64,000 bases of DNA, from NCBI RefSeq assembly GCF_002994745.2, contig NC_037093.1, positions 21,215,555 through 21,279,554 of the forward strand. Direction: 5' to 3'. The position numbers were made by a program, and so were the translations under genes. Below the pieces are notes generated by a model. It made no database searches, was not told where the DNA came from, and was given only the letters and a program-made list of their open reading frames with translations. The number at the start of each line of letters is the position of its first letter. The stretch's first letter is position 1. Shown one piece after another: positions 11,806 through 24,083 of the stretch. The DNA comes from Rosa chinensis. Its lineage: Eukaryota; Streptophyta; Magnoliopsida; Rosales; Rosaceae.

Positions 11806-12968
11806 ACTATGATGCCCAGTGCGGGTACCGTGCGGGTTTTTAACGAGCTGATACGGTAAGAACCTGTTAGCTTAACCGGTTCACCGGCTAAACTCGGTGG
11901 GTTTACGGGTTATCTGTTAAAGCTTGTTAAGACCCGTGAACAAATTTATTTATTTTTCTTTTCAAACCCATTGAAACCCGCAGACCCGTAAGCAGATTTT
12001 TTTTTTTTTTTTCAAACCTTTTGTCAAAGCAATTGGAACCAGTTAAATTTATGTATATAATTTGATATCAGATTGAAAAAACAAAAGCAAGGCACATACT
12101 TATGTCAAACAAAATTATATAATTGATCATGCACTTATAACCAAACACTAGCCCCCAAGCTCACAAGATGAGCAAGGATCCAAGGAGAGTGAAAGAATGA
12201 GATGTAGGTATATTAATTATACCGTCAGTATAAGAAGCTTTGTATTGAACTATATAAACTAGAAAAATAAATTAAAGCACTGGAAACATAAATTAAAAGC
12301 AATCAAGTTTGATTGCCAGTCATGAAAGCTTCAAGAATCTGATTTCTCTAGTTGTGTTTATGCAGGTACCATACGTGGTTCATTTCCAATTTGTCTATCT
12401 CACATTCTCATGTCACTTATACGCAATCTTATTCCTACAACCAGATGCTCAATGAACCATTAGCTTAGAGGTTAAGCAACGCGGATCAATCACAAGTCCT
12501 TTATTATTTGTCAAACAAATGAAGACATCCAAACCTATTTGCAAATATTTCTCCAATAGAATATATCCTACAGTTTCGAGAAATTGAAGAATCTATAAGT
12601 CAAACAAAAGCACACAACCGCTGTATATGTATTTTTATTTTATTTTTTGGCAAAGGGGAATATCATTAAAAAAACACAAGGGGAAAAAGAACCCTTGAGA
12701 GAAACAACAAAAAGAAAGACACAAACAACAGCCTCTACAAGTGAGGAGGACCAGGTAAACATTAAAAAACAAGAACTGCAGCTAAGGGAGAAGGAGGGTG
12801 CTGAACCCAGTTAGGAGGACACCTCCCACTATAGACTAACGAAGCAACAATATCTGCCGCTTTGTTTGCCTTTCTATTGGTCCACGACCAGTTAAAATGC
12901 CTGGTTGAAAGGAGATACCAGACTTGAGAGAGAATATTAGTTGTTGTCCAATCCGAAGCAGGGCTATT

Positions 12969-14290
12969 TTATCTAAGAGAGTTGATAATATATTGAGAGT
13001 CAGAAGAACTGAAAATATCCTGCAACGGAAAAGTGTTGGCAAGATGCATAGCTTCTCTAATAGCCAAAGCTTCTGCAGCCATTGCAGAAGGGGCCATCGT
13101 CTTTATTGCTCTGCCCGCAACCAACAGACCATTCGAATCACAAGCAATTACTGCTATTCCACATAAAAGAGAGTCTTTGAACCATGATACATCAGTATTT
13201 ATTCGAATGGTATTCATAGGAGGTGGAATCCATCTTAAGAGGCAAGGAAGAGACTGAGTAAGATGTTGCAATTGTCTTGGAATGGGAATCCCAGACTTGG
13301 TTGCTACAATAAACTCACTTGCTGCATGATAAGAAGACAAAGCAATCCTGATAGGGTCTGGAGGAATATGTTTATATAGACAATCACATCTATGTTTCCA
13401 ACATCGCCAAAGAAAGAAAGATATGTGCGTAGCAAAGTCACTCGATTTCTCTAATTGACTCACAAAGAATAACCAACTGTCAAAAGAAGTAATGGTTTGG
13501 AGAGGGACTTTATAAGAGAAAGGATGAGCAAACCAAGCACTTACAATCCAAGGACAAGTTAGGAGGGCGTGTTCAATTGACTCATCATGACACTCAGCAA
13601 AGGTGGCAATGTGTCTTCTAGTGAGAGTTCCCTTTGTTGGAAGAATTCCATGGCAAGCACGCCAAAGAAAGTTCTTAATTCTCGGAATGGTCTTCAACTT
13701 CCATATCCAATTCCATAAGAGGGACGGGATATTGTGAGACCTGTAAGGATGTTGAAATAATTCTCGATGCACTTGAAAATGTTGGAAGTGATACCTCGAC
13801 TTTACAGAAAACTCACCATTTTTGGTGTGAGTCCATATAAGAGAATCATGAATTCTTCTATCAGTAATTGGAATGACAGAAATTAATTGAACTTAAGCAG
13901 GAGATACATGGGGTGCAATGTCCACTAGATTCCAAGTGTTGGTATCCCAATTGATGAGGGAAGCCACTGAGGTGCGATGATATTGCTGAGGTAACAAGAG
14001 ACATGATGGAGGGTTAGAAGGGATCCACCGGTCTCGACAAATATTAACATCAATACCATTTCCGATATTCCATTGAGAACCCCGAACAATCAAATCTCTT
14101 CCAATGAGCAAACTAGACCAAATCCAAGACGAAGAAGAACCTTTTTTGGTAGTAAGAAAGGAAGTAGACGGATAATAGCGTTGTTGCAGAAGACGGACCC
14201 AAAAAGCTGTAGGATTTTGAATGATTCTCCAAGCTTGTTTTGCTAAGAGAGAGTTGTTGAATTCCTCCAAGTTTTGAAACCCCATACCGC
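12969..14290 (-). pseudogene. LINE-A zf-RVT and RNase H domains
   Basis: The 14285-13893 frame contains the region after RT (FNNSLLAKQAWRII). The 13772-12969 frame is open for 267 codons. It holds the zf-RVT block (FLWRACHGILPTKGTLTRR, then CHDESIEHALLTCPWI) and an RNase H (RVT_3) with INTDVSWFKD, MAAEALAIREAM and SSDSQYIINSL. The frame is lost at the C-terminus near 12960. Confidence 0.85.
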
Positions 14291-14399
14291 CATCTTTTAT
14301 GGGAAGACAAAGAAAATCCCAAGATTTCTAGTACAGACCTTTAGATTCCTGACTTCCCTACCAAAAATTTGCTAAAATCCCATTGAGTTGGGTGCAGAG

Positions 14400-16075
14400 A
14401 GAAACTAGGAATTTGAAGTAAGCCATTGGGTAGGTGGAATTGTTGTCGCAATAGCTTTTATCAGAACTTCCTTACCGACCTGACTAAGAGTAGCTTGCTT
14501 CCAGCCTTTCACCTTCTTGGTCATAGAATCCTTGATATAACCAAGAGTAGCTTTTTTGGAACGATGCCAAAATGTAGGGAGGCCTAAATATTTCCCCGGA
14601 TCAGTCACAGTTGGGATTTGCATGATTGAACTGAGCAGATGACCTATTTCTGAGGGAGTATTCGGACTGAAATAGATGGACGATTTTCCACATTTATGAG
14701 CTGACCCGAGGCTATACAAAAAGTATGGAGTAAATCTTATAACATCTCACAATTTTGCAAAGAAGCCTTGAGAAAAAAATAGTGAGTCATCTGCAAAAAA
14801 GAGATGACTGATACCCAAATTTTGGGGACCAATTGTTACTGGATGCAGCAGAGATTGTTGACAAGATTTGATGATCATTTTTGACAGCACATCATTCACA
14901 AAAAGAAATAGGAATGGAGACAGGGAGTCTCCTTGTCTAAGTCCACATGAAGGTTTGAAAAATGGACTTGGTTTTCCATTTATAAGGACCGAGAGAGTTG
15001 AAGAAGTAACACAATTCATAACCAGATCCACCCACCGATCTGCAAAGCCCATTTTCAGAAGAACAGCTCGAAGGAAATTTCATTCGATGCAGTCGTATGC
15101 CTTGTTCATATCCAACTTTAAACCAAATGTGTAATTGTCACCAGACTTGCTCAACTTCAAAAGGTGAAATATCTCATGGGCCACAATAATATTATCTTGG
15201 ATTTGTCTGTCATAAACAAAAGCTGATTGATTCTCAGTGATTAGACATGGCATGAAAGTCTTGAGACGATTTACAAGAATCTTAGTCAAGATTTGTAAGA
15301 AAAGTTACACGATGCAATTGGTCTGAATTGGGAAGCAGTCACAGGTGCCTTAACTTAGGAATAAGGGCAAGATAAGATTGATTCATAACCTGGAGCAGAG
15401 AGGGTGTTGATTGATGTTGTAAGGCTGACTCATGAATTATACTTCTTACAGTATCCCATTGAGATTGATAAAAAAACAACAGAAAAACCATCTGGCCCGG
15501 GAGCTTTTGTTGCACCTAGATCAAAAACAGCATCTTTAACCTCCTGAAGAGTATTCAACTCAGTGAGCTTGACATTCATTTCAGTGGTGACAACTGGATC
15601 CACAAAATCCAGAACTTCACCCGACTCTTGCTGGCCATTCGAAGTGAACAACTCTTGAAAATAAGCAGAGAAAAGATTGGTAATTTCTCTATCAGTTTCC
15701 AACCAATCCCCATTTGAATCTTGAAGGCGCAATACTTTGTTAAATTGTCTTCTCTGAAGAGTTGAGTGATGGAAAAAACTCCTGTTCACAACTCTTGAAA
15801 ATAAGCAGAGAAAAGATTGGTAATTTCTCTATCAGTTTCCAACCAGTCCCCATTTGAATCTTGAAGGCGCAATACTTTGTTAAATTGTCTTCTCTGAAGA
15901 GTTGAGTGATGGGAAAAACTCGTGTTCTGATCTCCCAACTTTAGCCAATTTACCCTGGAACGCTGCTGCCAGTGCATTTCTTCGTAGGTCCAGAGATTGG
16001 TGATCTGGGAAGTAATATTCTGAATCTGCTGCAGAATGTCAGGCTGATTGGACTCATAAAGCTTTTCCAATTCAA
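14400..16075 (-). pseudogene. LINE-A reverse transcriptase domain, broken
   Basis: Recognisable words in order are LWTYEEMHWQQRSRVNWLKL (16000), GATKAPGPDGFSV (15515), FGLKLDMNKAYDCIE (15090), GLRQGDSLSPFLFLF (14920) and the catalytic FADDSLFF near 14770. Stops and frameshifts separate them, and a 140-bp tandem duplication interrupts the N-terminal part. Confidence 0.85.
15649..15928. repeat. 140-bp tandem duplication in LINE-A RT
   Basis: CAACTCTTGAAAATAAGCAG starts at 15649 and again at 15789, and the two copies are nearly identical for about 138 bases. The duplicated segment codes for the DREITNLFSAYFQEL region of the LINE. Confidence 0.92.
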
Positions 16076-16124
16076 CAAGCTTCTCTGCAACTTGAGTGGT
16101 GGGGTTGGAAAATGTTTTTCTACT

Positions 16125-17425
16125 TCATGACTTTAAGGCACGGCTGCATCTTGAGAGATTTGATTTCCATACTGACATTGCTTGCGTATCAGATCCCAGC
16201 ACCCAATTTTGCTGAATAAGAGCTGTAAATTCATCATGAATTGCCCAGTATTGTTCAATTAGGAATTGTGAAGGTCCCTTGGACTCGCTGGGATGAGTGT
16301 CAAGTAAGATTGGTCTATGGTCAGAACCAATCTTAGGTAGAAGAAAAACTTGGTTGCGAGATTGATCAGAGCACCAGGCCAAGTTTCCCAATGCTTGATC
16401 AAGTCTTTCTTTCATAAAAACACGGCCATGGCGAATAGCAAACCAAGTAAATTTTGGCCCATTGTAGTGAAGATCACAGAGTTGTCTTCCACTCACAAAC
16501 TCATGGAACAATTTTAATCTCCATTGAGCAGGACAGTCTCCTCCCCACTTTTCTGAACAATCTAAAATTTCATTAAAATCCCCTATCACTAACCAAGTAA
16601 CCAGGGAATAGAATGAATCACAAAACGCTGGTACAGCAAACGCCAAAAAGCTACCTTTTCATTTTCAGGGGGATTTCCATACATCCATGTTATTTTGCAA
16701 TCAAAACCTTCAGAAAGGAAAGACACAGTAGTATCTATATAGTTGGGAGTCGAGTCAAGGACTGTGACCTATACAGAATCACTCCAAAACAGAGCCAACC
16801 CGCCTCCAATACGAATTGGGTCAACTGAATGGTAATCAGAAAATTTCAGAGGTATTCTCCAGTTCTTGATGGTATCCTCTGGTTGACATGTCTCCATAAG
16901 AAACATGATCTCAGGATTTTGCTTCCTGCAGAGATTCTTCAAAGCTTGACCTGTCGGGGAGGACCCAAGGCCCTGACAGTTCCAAGATAGTACCCTAATT
17001 GAGAATGAATAGAGGGATCGAGCACAGTGAAAGTAGATCGAGGGGCAGGCATCAATAACAATTGCCGAAAAGTCCGACGGTGATGGGACGGTGGAGCCGC
17101 CAATGGAGATGGGAAGGTCATGAAAGATGAGGATTGATGGGTGTAAAAGTGTAATATTGATCGAAAGGGATAGATCAAATTGAAGTGGATGTGGATCTGA
17201 GAATAGAAAATAGGGAATGGTCGGTAAAGATGGATTACGGTAAAAATGGCTAAATTTGGGGTGGTGGCTGTTAGCTGGTGGTGGAGGAGAGTGGCGGTGG
17301 AAAGGGTAAGAGGTACGTAAGACCAGGGTTGGCTCTATCCTAGAGCGAGACGCTCTCATCCTAAAGAGAGAAATTGTCTTCCGAAGGTGGGGACTTTTTT
17401 TAACCGTATATGTGTATGAGAGCAA
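16125..17425 (-). pseudogene. LINE-A endonuclease domain, broken
   Basis: The frame from 17425 contains VLSWNCQGLGSSPT near 17000-16960, the start of the apurinic-like endonuclease fold, then ETCQPEDT and GGLALFWSD. After a frame break near 16770 it continues at 16646 with WLVIGDFNEILD and ending SDHRPILLDT, the conserved SDH motif. The essential Asn, Glu and His motifs are visible but lie in two frames. Confidence 0.85.
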
Positions 17426-17871
17426 AGTTTTGAAAACTCAGACTACACTGAAATCAAACCAAACCAGAAACCTCAATTCATCCCCAATAGTAAGCAGAAT
17501 TCCGAAGCAGTAGAAATCAAACCCAAAGATCATTTAAGAAATCAAACGCAGACCCCCAAAAACAAAATTCATACAATCCAGAACACAATCACACACATCA
17601 ACAAAAGCACAAATGCAAAACCTCTCTGTGAGAGAGAGAGAATTGGGTTTTGGGTGAGGGAAAAGAAAAGGGCAGAGGCTACTGCACGTTTTGGTTTTTT
17701 TTTTTTTTTTTTTAGTTAACGGGTTCTAACGGGTTTAGCACGCACAGCTCGTTAATTTGCGGAGCTTTCTAATAATGGATTAATAAACGGACGGGTTCGT
17801 GCGAACTTTTAGCGTGCGGGTATCATGCGGGTTTGCTGGTTACAGGTATAAATGCCAGGCCAAACTATGAT

Positions 17872-18679
17872 CATATTCAATTCATTAACTTGATACTGAG
17901 GGGAGATTGCCTAGCTAAAAGAAAAGGAGGAAAGCAGATGATGGAGGCACCACCGATAACCGCCCTAATTTTAGTTCAGTGTCTTAAAGGGCACTAAAGA
18001 CGCAGCGAAAACATGGGTTTTCGGAACCGGACTCAGATTTTCTTTGCAGCAAAGCCTGCAATCGGATTCGAAAGACCAGACCAACCTGAAGCTATTTTTT
18101 TTTTTCCGGTCTGAAGTTATTGATGTTGAATTGTTGAGGATGGAAAATAAAAAGGAAAAGAAAATAATAAAAATATATGAAACAGACAGCGTTAGTGTTG
18201 GAATCGCTCAACTTCTACATTTAATATTGAATTGATGATGTGGCTTATTTATATATAGTCTTTGGATTGTTAATTTACGGCTTATATTAAAAGTCAAGGA
18301 AGCCAAAAAGAGAATTTAGCTAAGGAGAGGATACAGATCCGTTTCTTTGAGGCAATTCTAAAGGAGCTTCATTTCAAATGTCATGCTGATTACTCTCTCT
18401 CTAGGTCACTACTCATAAATATTAATAACAACAAACTACAAAGACCCTCCTAGTAGAAGTCCAAAACACAAAAAACTCCTCAACTTTTGGTTTTATACAT
18501 CTAAGGACAAAAGTTTACACTTAATGACATTTCGTCTTTAGTGAGTCTTTTACTTTCCTTAATATTTATCTCTTCCTTTGGTAAAAATAAAAATTGACGG
18601 AGCATAGTGGACCCATGCTTTTGAATTTGTTTGTCTAAACATTTGCAGGTATAAACTCATCCTCTATACTCGAAGGTAA
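17872..18679. other. Spacer between hAT element and pararetrovirus
   Basis: AT-rich sequence with no recognisable gene. It may include the leftmost part of the pararetrovirus leader, but the exact viral edge cannot be placed. Confidence 0.4.
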
Positions 18680-18949
18680 ACAGTTATTTTACTATTCATA
18701 ATTTCGATTATTGACAGACTTGAGTTGATTACTATCTGCAAAATTACTAGCAAAGAATTGCAAAAAGAAAGAGAAAAATTGAGAAAGTTAAAAGCCTATA
18801 GAGATAGTCTTGATAGAGAATCTCCCAACTATTGGGATATCATCTACAGACTCCAAACTCGAATCTATAAAATAGAACAAGAAATAGATAATCTTCTGTA
18901 TGTTCTAGAAGAGGAGCAAAAACCTCTTGACTATTTGAGCATTGGTTAG
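18680..18949 (+). pseudogene. Small coiled-coil ORF upstream of the pararetrovirus primer-binding site
   Basis: An open frame follows a TAA at 18677 and ends in TAG at 18949, with no ATG at its start. It encodes mostly helical charged sequence (ELQKEREKLRKLKAYRDSL, then RLQTRIYKIEQEIDNLL). It ends about 17 bases before the primer-binding site. I do not recognise the protein. It could be a truncated viral gene, a leader ORF, or the tail of a rearranged copy. Confidence 0.45.
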
Positions 18950-18962
18950 ATCCGCACCCTCA

Positions 18963-18972
18963 CTGGTATCAG
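18963..18972 (+). other. Left part of pararetrovirus primer-binding site
   Basis: CTGGTATCAG at 18963-18972 is the first part of a site complementary to the 3' end of initiator tRNA-Met. The remaining bases (AGCTTG) follow at 21628 on the far side of the inserted solo LTR. The ATCAG at 18968-18972 is one copy of the insertion's target duplication. Confidence 0.75.
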
Positions 18973-21622
18973 TGACAGGGTCCGCCCCGGATTCCACCCT
19001 GGAATCCGAAGTGGCCTCGCGGGACCCACCTTTAAAGAAGGCTTACCAAAAATTTCGGCATAACCTCCCTTAAAAATGGGCAACCCAAAACCTGTAGAAT
19101 TTCAATTTCACTTCTAAACAACCCTCCCAAAACTTCTGGAGCCACCCTGCTCCCAGAACCGCACAACTCCACAATTTAGAGTATCAAATTATCCAATTAA
19201 CTCAAATTACAACCAAGTCATAGGTTACAATATTAATACAAAAATCTCAAGGTTATCAGAGCAGTCTAGAACCAAAAGAACAACGATATACATAGTAGGT
19301 TAGCAAGTAACCTACGAGGGATAGATGACAGCGGTGGTGCTAAGCCTCAACTCCTAAAGCCGAACAGCTACATTGCGAACTGGGCATTTGAAACCGAAGG
19401 GCCCAGGGGAAAGTACATAAAAAACGTTAGCGTGAGTGGACAAAAATAAATAATTTCAAACAAAAAGAGATTTTATACTTTCCCACATTTATTTCTTTAA
19501 AGATTCCCGATGCATGCAATGATTAACAAAAAAATAAAATAAGAGGAGTTCCGCTCATGAAAACCGACTAGCCCCGCTAGTCACATACGATTTAAAAGAA
19601 AAGGTAGGAACTCTGATACTTAAGGAAAAATAAGACCAGCCCCGCTGGTTAAACGAAAATCGGACTAGCCCCGCTAGTCGAAAATAGTATAATGAGTAGG
19701 GGAAGATGATAGCCATACAAGTGAGCCTCCCAGGCTCAGGTGATAGCCTCCCAGGCTAAAGTACTCCCATTACTCCCGTAATATACCCTTACGCCACTAA
19801 GTGTAGCGATAGGATACTGGGCTTCAGAATTACTGTTACAGAGACAGTAACCAGCGCCACAAAGGCGGAGGGCTTCGGTGATCCCATCACCTCGCCACAA
19901 AGGCGGAAGATCAATGCTAGCAATGATGATAGTCACCCAAAGTATGGCAAAAGAAAATCCGAAAACCACATAAATCCATAAATACATAAGGCTTCCCCAA
20001 CTCTCGCACAAGAATTTCCAATGACGTGTCCCACACGCCAAGATAATCTCAAGTTCAAAATAAATAGGAGATAAATAAGTATAAAGATTTACTCCATCGA
20101 AATCTCATTTCGAAAAAATCTAAAAAAAATCTCAAATTGTCGAGTATAAATATAATATAAATAGTATAAATCCAGAAATCACATCGGAAATAAATAAATA
20201 AGGTAAGATAAGCAAAACCAATGACGTGACCCCGCACGCCATAAAATCTTTAAATAATCAAATATCCAAAACCATTTCTGAAAATAACCATATGCTCGGG
20301 AAAGTAATACGATAAACAAATTATTATCTCAGAAACAAATAAATAAATGCATGCATCATTCTTTGAAAATAAACGTCCACTCACAGTATGCGGCTAACAT
20401 GGTACCCAAGAGTAAGGATCCTCGTCAAGCGATGGGTCGGTACCTCGTCCTGTACACAATTATATTCCGTAAACAATAATTCGATAAACAAGTTATCCCA
20501 AAACCCTACGAAATCCCACATCACCATTTCTTTCCGGATTCAATCCAAACTTCACCATTAATCTATCTCCGTCGATTAAAGTATTCCATATCGGAACAAA
20601 GGAAACCCGAAGGTCGGATTCCCACAATTCGACAACCAAAACTTCCAAACTTCGGGAATTCACAAACATATCCAAACTCTTCCAAAATTCACCAAACTTC
20701 ACATACAAGCTCCACAACATTTATACAATTTAAGGGCTAAAAACTGAAATTAAAACCCTGCCCACACACGCCTCCACGCGCCGCCAACAGTGGCAGCGCG
20801 TGGGCCCCACGCGCCGGCGGCCACTACCTCCGATGGCCACCATATTTCGACAGTAGCACCTATTCAACACACTGATCGATTTTCTCAACTACAACACAAC
20901 CCAATTTTACCTTTAAACAGTCGAAACCGGCCGGTGAAATTTTTCCAGAAAACTCCAAGAACCCTAGAAATTTCAAATCGTTAATTCGACCTCTACACTG
21001 CAAATTGAAATGAAAGACCTTAGGGGAGATGATCCATGTCAAAAACCGAACCTTCGATGCTAACCTGGTGGCCGGAGGTGGCCGGAAATCGGCGAAATCC
21101 CAAAACTGCAGTCGGAGCAATCTTTGCTTCGATCCGGACTTTCACAGCCAAAACTCCAAAATCCTAGGTCATTGGTGTCAAGAGCGGGTTAAGGCGCCCT
21201 AGTGGTGACCGGTTGCACGCCGGATGGTGGCCGGAAAGTGAAGAATCGGAGGGAGGAAGAAAACCTGAAGGGAAAGGGGGAAGAGTCGGGGGAGAGGAGA
21301 GAGAAAGAGGGGTGGGTTTCCGGTTTTGGAAACCTACCTTGATAACTTTCCATATTTAATCAAATTTTACCATAAATAGTAACTTTTGTATTTTACTCAT
21401 AACTTTCGCATACGAACTCCGATTTTTACGCACCACATATGCACGCGCTCAGTTTAACGTCCTCTACAACTTTCATGAAGGAAGTTACCTCAAATTTTGA
21501 CCCGAACGAAAAGTCAACTTTTAGGGCCACTAAAAGTATCTAAACAAGTAAAAAGTGAAAGAAATTGTTGTTTCCCGTCCAAATGACTAGTAAACGGTAA
21601 AATTTAGGTCCGGGACGTTACA
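18973..21622 (-). mobile_element. Solo LTR A (2.65 kb) inserted in the pararetrovirus
   Basis: The element begins TGACAGGG and ends GACGTTACA, so it has TG...CA ends on either strand. It is flanked by the perfect 5-bp repeat ATCAG (18968-18972 and 21623-21627). Read on the minus strand it starts TGTAACGTCCCGGACC, a common start of long plant gypsy LTRs. There is no gag or pol, so it is an LTR left after recombination. It contains short palindromic words (CTAGCCCCGCTAG near 19570 and 19670; GCCTCCCAGGC twice near 19730). It shares a block with solo LTR B. The parent family is probably a long-LTR chromovirus. Confidence 0.85.
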
Positions 21623-21662
21623 ATCAGAGCTTGTAAAATAGCTCAAGGAGAACCCCTCCTTA

Positions 21663-22127
21663 ATGGGGACAATGTCAGAATTGTTATTAGAAAAAATAAA
21701 TTCTCTATTGAAATCTTCTGATGAGAAATATCAAAAACTGTTACTAGAAATATCTAGATGTCAAACTCATCTAGAAAAATTACCTGCTATAATCCACCAA
21801 TTGGAAATATTGGAAAACAAATTGGATTATATCAAAGAACTTCCAAAAACGGAAGAAGAAAAGCTGACAGTTGTCAGTAGAAAAATCAATGAACAGCAAA
21901 AAACGCTGGATTCTATGAAAAATATACTGATGGACAAGAAAGTGCCTACAGTAAGAAAGAAGGCTAATGGATTCAAACCATTAGAAAAACCAGATTCAAA
22001 TCTTGTTCCAAACATGATTTTTCTGGAACCATCTACTAGTCAGACTAGTATCCGGTATGAAAACCCAGAGAAAAGAGATATCAAGATGTTAAGCATCTTT
22101 GGAAAAAGAAAGGAGTACAACTCCTAA
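21663..22127 (+). pseudogene. Pararetrovirus polyprotein N-terminus, coiled coil
   Basis: The ATG at 21663 is 33 bases after the primer-binding site remnant. The first 95 residues are Leu/Glu/Lys-rich with heptad character (LLLEKINSLLKSSDEKYQ; KLDYIKELPKTEEEKLTVV). A Pro/Ser-rich linker follows. The frame stops at 22125, and the polyprotein continues in another frame. A coiled-coil domain at this place could serve virion assembly or movement, by analogy with other caulimovirids; that is inference. Confidence 0.6.
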
Positions 22128-22139
22128 ATGCTGAAGAGT

Positions 22140-22741
22140 TCGAATTCAACGAAATCGAACAGGAGGTAAAAAATTCCTCAATCCCAAAATTAGATTTTAA
22201 ACAAATCTACAAGAGGGGAAAGTTTGATCTAATGGATAGCCATTATTTTAAACTACTGGAAATCACAACCCCCGCTATAGCAGGAGGAGAGAATAATCTT
22301 CTACTGATCACTCCTTCAGAAGTTGCCAGAGCACAAGCAAAAAAATATCAATTTATGCATATTGGAGCAGTCCAAGTAGGCATAAATCTGCTTGCTCGTG
22401 AAGGCATAAACTGTTCAGTCCTATGTGTTCTACAGGACAACAGGTTAACAGACTTCCAAGCTAGTTTGTTAGGAACACTTGAAGCATCTCTGTGCGATCA
22501 AGTAGCATATTTCAACTGCTTCCCCAACTTCACCACCAGCTTAAAAGATGCAGCTCACTGTCTACGATTGAGAGTCAAGACAGATGGCATATCCATGAAA
22601 GAAGATATGCAAGAACTTGCAATAGTATATAGAATATACTATAAATTGATGAGTACTACAGTAGCCCCCAAGACAAGGATAACAAATATCCCAGGTCTTA
22701 CTACTGGATTCCTCACCAATCAGAAGAACCATTCACAGTAG
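22140..22741 (+). pseudogene. Pararetrovirus movement protein domain (30K superfamily)
   Basis: The frame reads FKLLEITTPAIAGGENNLLL, then QFMHIGAVQVGINLLAREG and LCVLQDNRLTDFQASLLGT. This includes the conserved Asp region of 30K-type movement proteins, which line plasmodesmata for cell-to-cell spread. A stop at 22739 ends the frame, and the coat-protein region resumes in the same frame 25 bases later. Confidence 0.8.
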
Positions 22742-22765
22742 ATTCATAAAGTTACTTGGAATGAA

Positions 22766-24083
22766 GTGACTTTTCCTCTTGAATGGAAATTATCAGGTCC
22801 AAAAAAGCAACCGGAAAAAGCAAAAGCAAAAATCTACGAGAGTAGAAAAACTGGAGAAATCAACCTCAACTTCGACAATCACAGAAAAAGTGATGTCTGT
22901 CCTGAGAACCTCAGGATAAACAGCAGTCTTCTGAGAAGAAGCTACAGCACTAGAGAAGCTAGTGTCAGTGGTACAAAACCCATTATTGAAGATCCAATTT
23001 CTGAAGAAGAATTGGAAGCTGATTTGAACAGACCAGTCAATATGTTCAGAGCTGAGAGGCTCTATGAACTCTATGAAGAAGCTGAGAATTGCGAAAAACC
23101 TGAACGATTAGAAAAACTAATCAAAGAAATAAAAGATTTCCAAATCAGAAAGACGAGAAAAGTCTTTCCTTATCAAGATGTTGAAATGGAAGAAGGAGAA
23201 AGCTCCAAAACTTTCATTAGCAGAGAAAAAGGGAAAGTAAAACTCCCATTACAAAAGGCCCCTACGGGTAAAAAAGGGGAAAGAAATTCCCAAAGATTTG
23301 TCCTAGAGGACAATCTGCCTAGAGTTCCTATCACAAACTATGGCATCTGGTTAAATCTAGACAAAAGTCTAGATAAAAGAAAAACCATTGACCAATGGGT
23401 AGATAGCCTGATGATGGCATCTGCACTTACCCTTGGCAAATTTGAAGCACCAGATTTGCAGGTGTACTATGAAACTGCCAGAGCTAAAAAGTATTACCTA
23501 TCCTTCAAAGAAACTGCCAGAGATAAAAAATTCAAAATCTTCATATGATTTTACAGTACCCCTGTATGACCAATTCTGTGGAGATCTCTCAAATTTGAGT
23601 GAAAAAGCCAAAGAAACGGCAAAATCAAATATCTATGCTCTCAAAATCTGTGACATGAGATATTTCGAAGAATACTTAAATGAATTTCAAGAATATTACT
23701 GTACAATTGGTGAACTAGAGAATACTGATCTAGTTAATCTGTTGCACAGAAAACTCCCTGAACCATGGAGAACAGCTGTGAGAGAAATCATAGTTGAAAA
23801 ACCAATTGAAAGATTTTCAGTTGGAGGAATTGCCGACAGGATCAGGCAATTACTGAAAGAGCAATGCAAAGCCAATCTTAGAGCTAAGATGGCCAAGAAA
23901 CAACTCAAAGGAGTTGAAAATTTCTGCTATGGAATACTGGATATGCCCACAAACTGGGGATGTCATGAATCCAAATTCCACAGAAAGAAAAAAGAAAAAA
24001 ACTCTAAAAAATTCAAAAAGAGTAATCAAAAAAAGAGATTGGAAATTCAAGAGAAGTTCCAATTACAAGAAACAGCAGGATGA
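22766..24083 (+). pseudogene. Pararetrovirus coat (gag-like) protein region, frameshifted
   Basis: The first frame (22766-23548) is acidic and basic in turn (DPISEEELEADLNRPVNMF), then reaches RKTIDQWVDSLMMASALTL. A frameshift near 23500 moves the capsid core to the 23433-24083 frame: YALKICDMRYFEEYLNEF, LHRKLPEPWRTAVREII and GGIADRIRQLLKEQCKA, typical of caulimovirid capsid. A further frameshift near 23950 leads to the zinc knuckle. The coat protein packages pregenomic RNA. Confidence 0.8.

Larger units (their letters stand above)
12631..17405 (-). mobile_element. LINE-A, L1-type non-LTR retrotransposon nested in the hAT element
   Basis: The minus strand encodes endonuclease, reverse transcriptase, zf-RVT and RNase H in the usual order for plant L1 elements. 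The 3' end is marked by a T-rich run at about 12631-12648 (an A-rich tail on the minus strand). GTATATGT occurs at 12623-12630 and 17406-17413 and is a candidate TSD. The 5' region carries the palindrome GAGAGCG-CGCTCT at 17342-17356. No ORF1 is visible. Confidence 0.75.
11814..17863. mobile_element. hAT-like DNA element, non-autonomous, containing LINE-A
   Basis: The 8-bp direct repeat ACTATGAT flanks the element at 11806-11813 and 17864-17871, the TSD length of hAT. The ends have short imperfect inverted similarity (GCCCAGTGCGG...TACC at the left; GGTATAAATGCCAGGC at the right). Both subterminal regions are rich in CGGGT/ACCCG words (11820-12000 and 17710-17835), as in many plant hAT elements. 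No hAT transposase is present; the interior is mostly a LINE insertion, leaving roughly 1.3 kb of element sequence. Confidence 0.6.
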
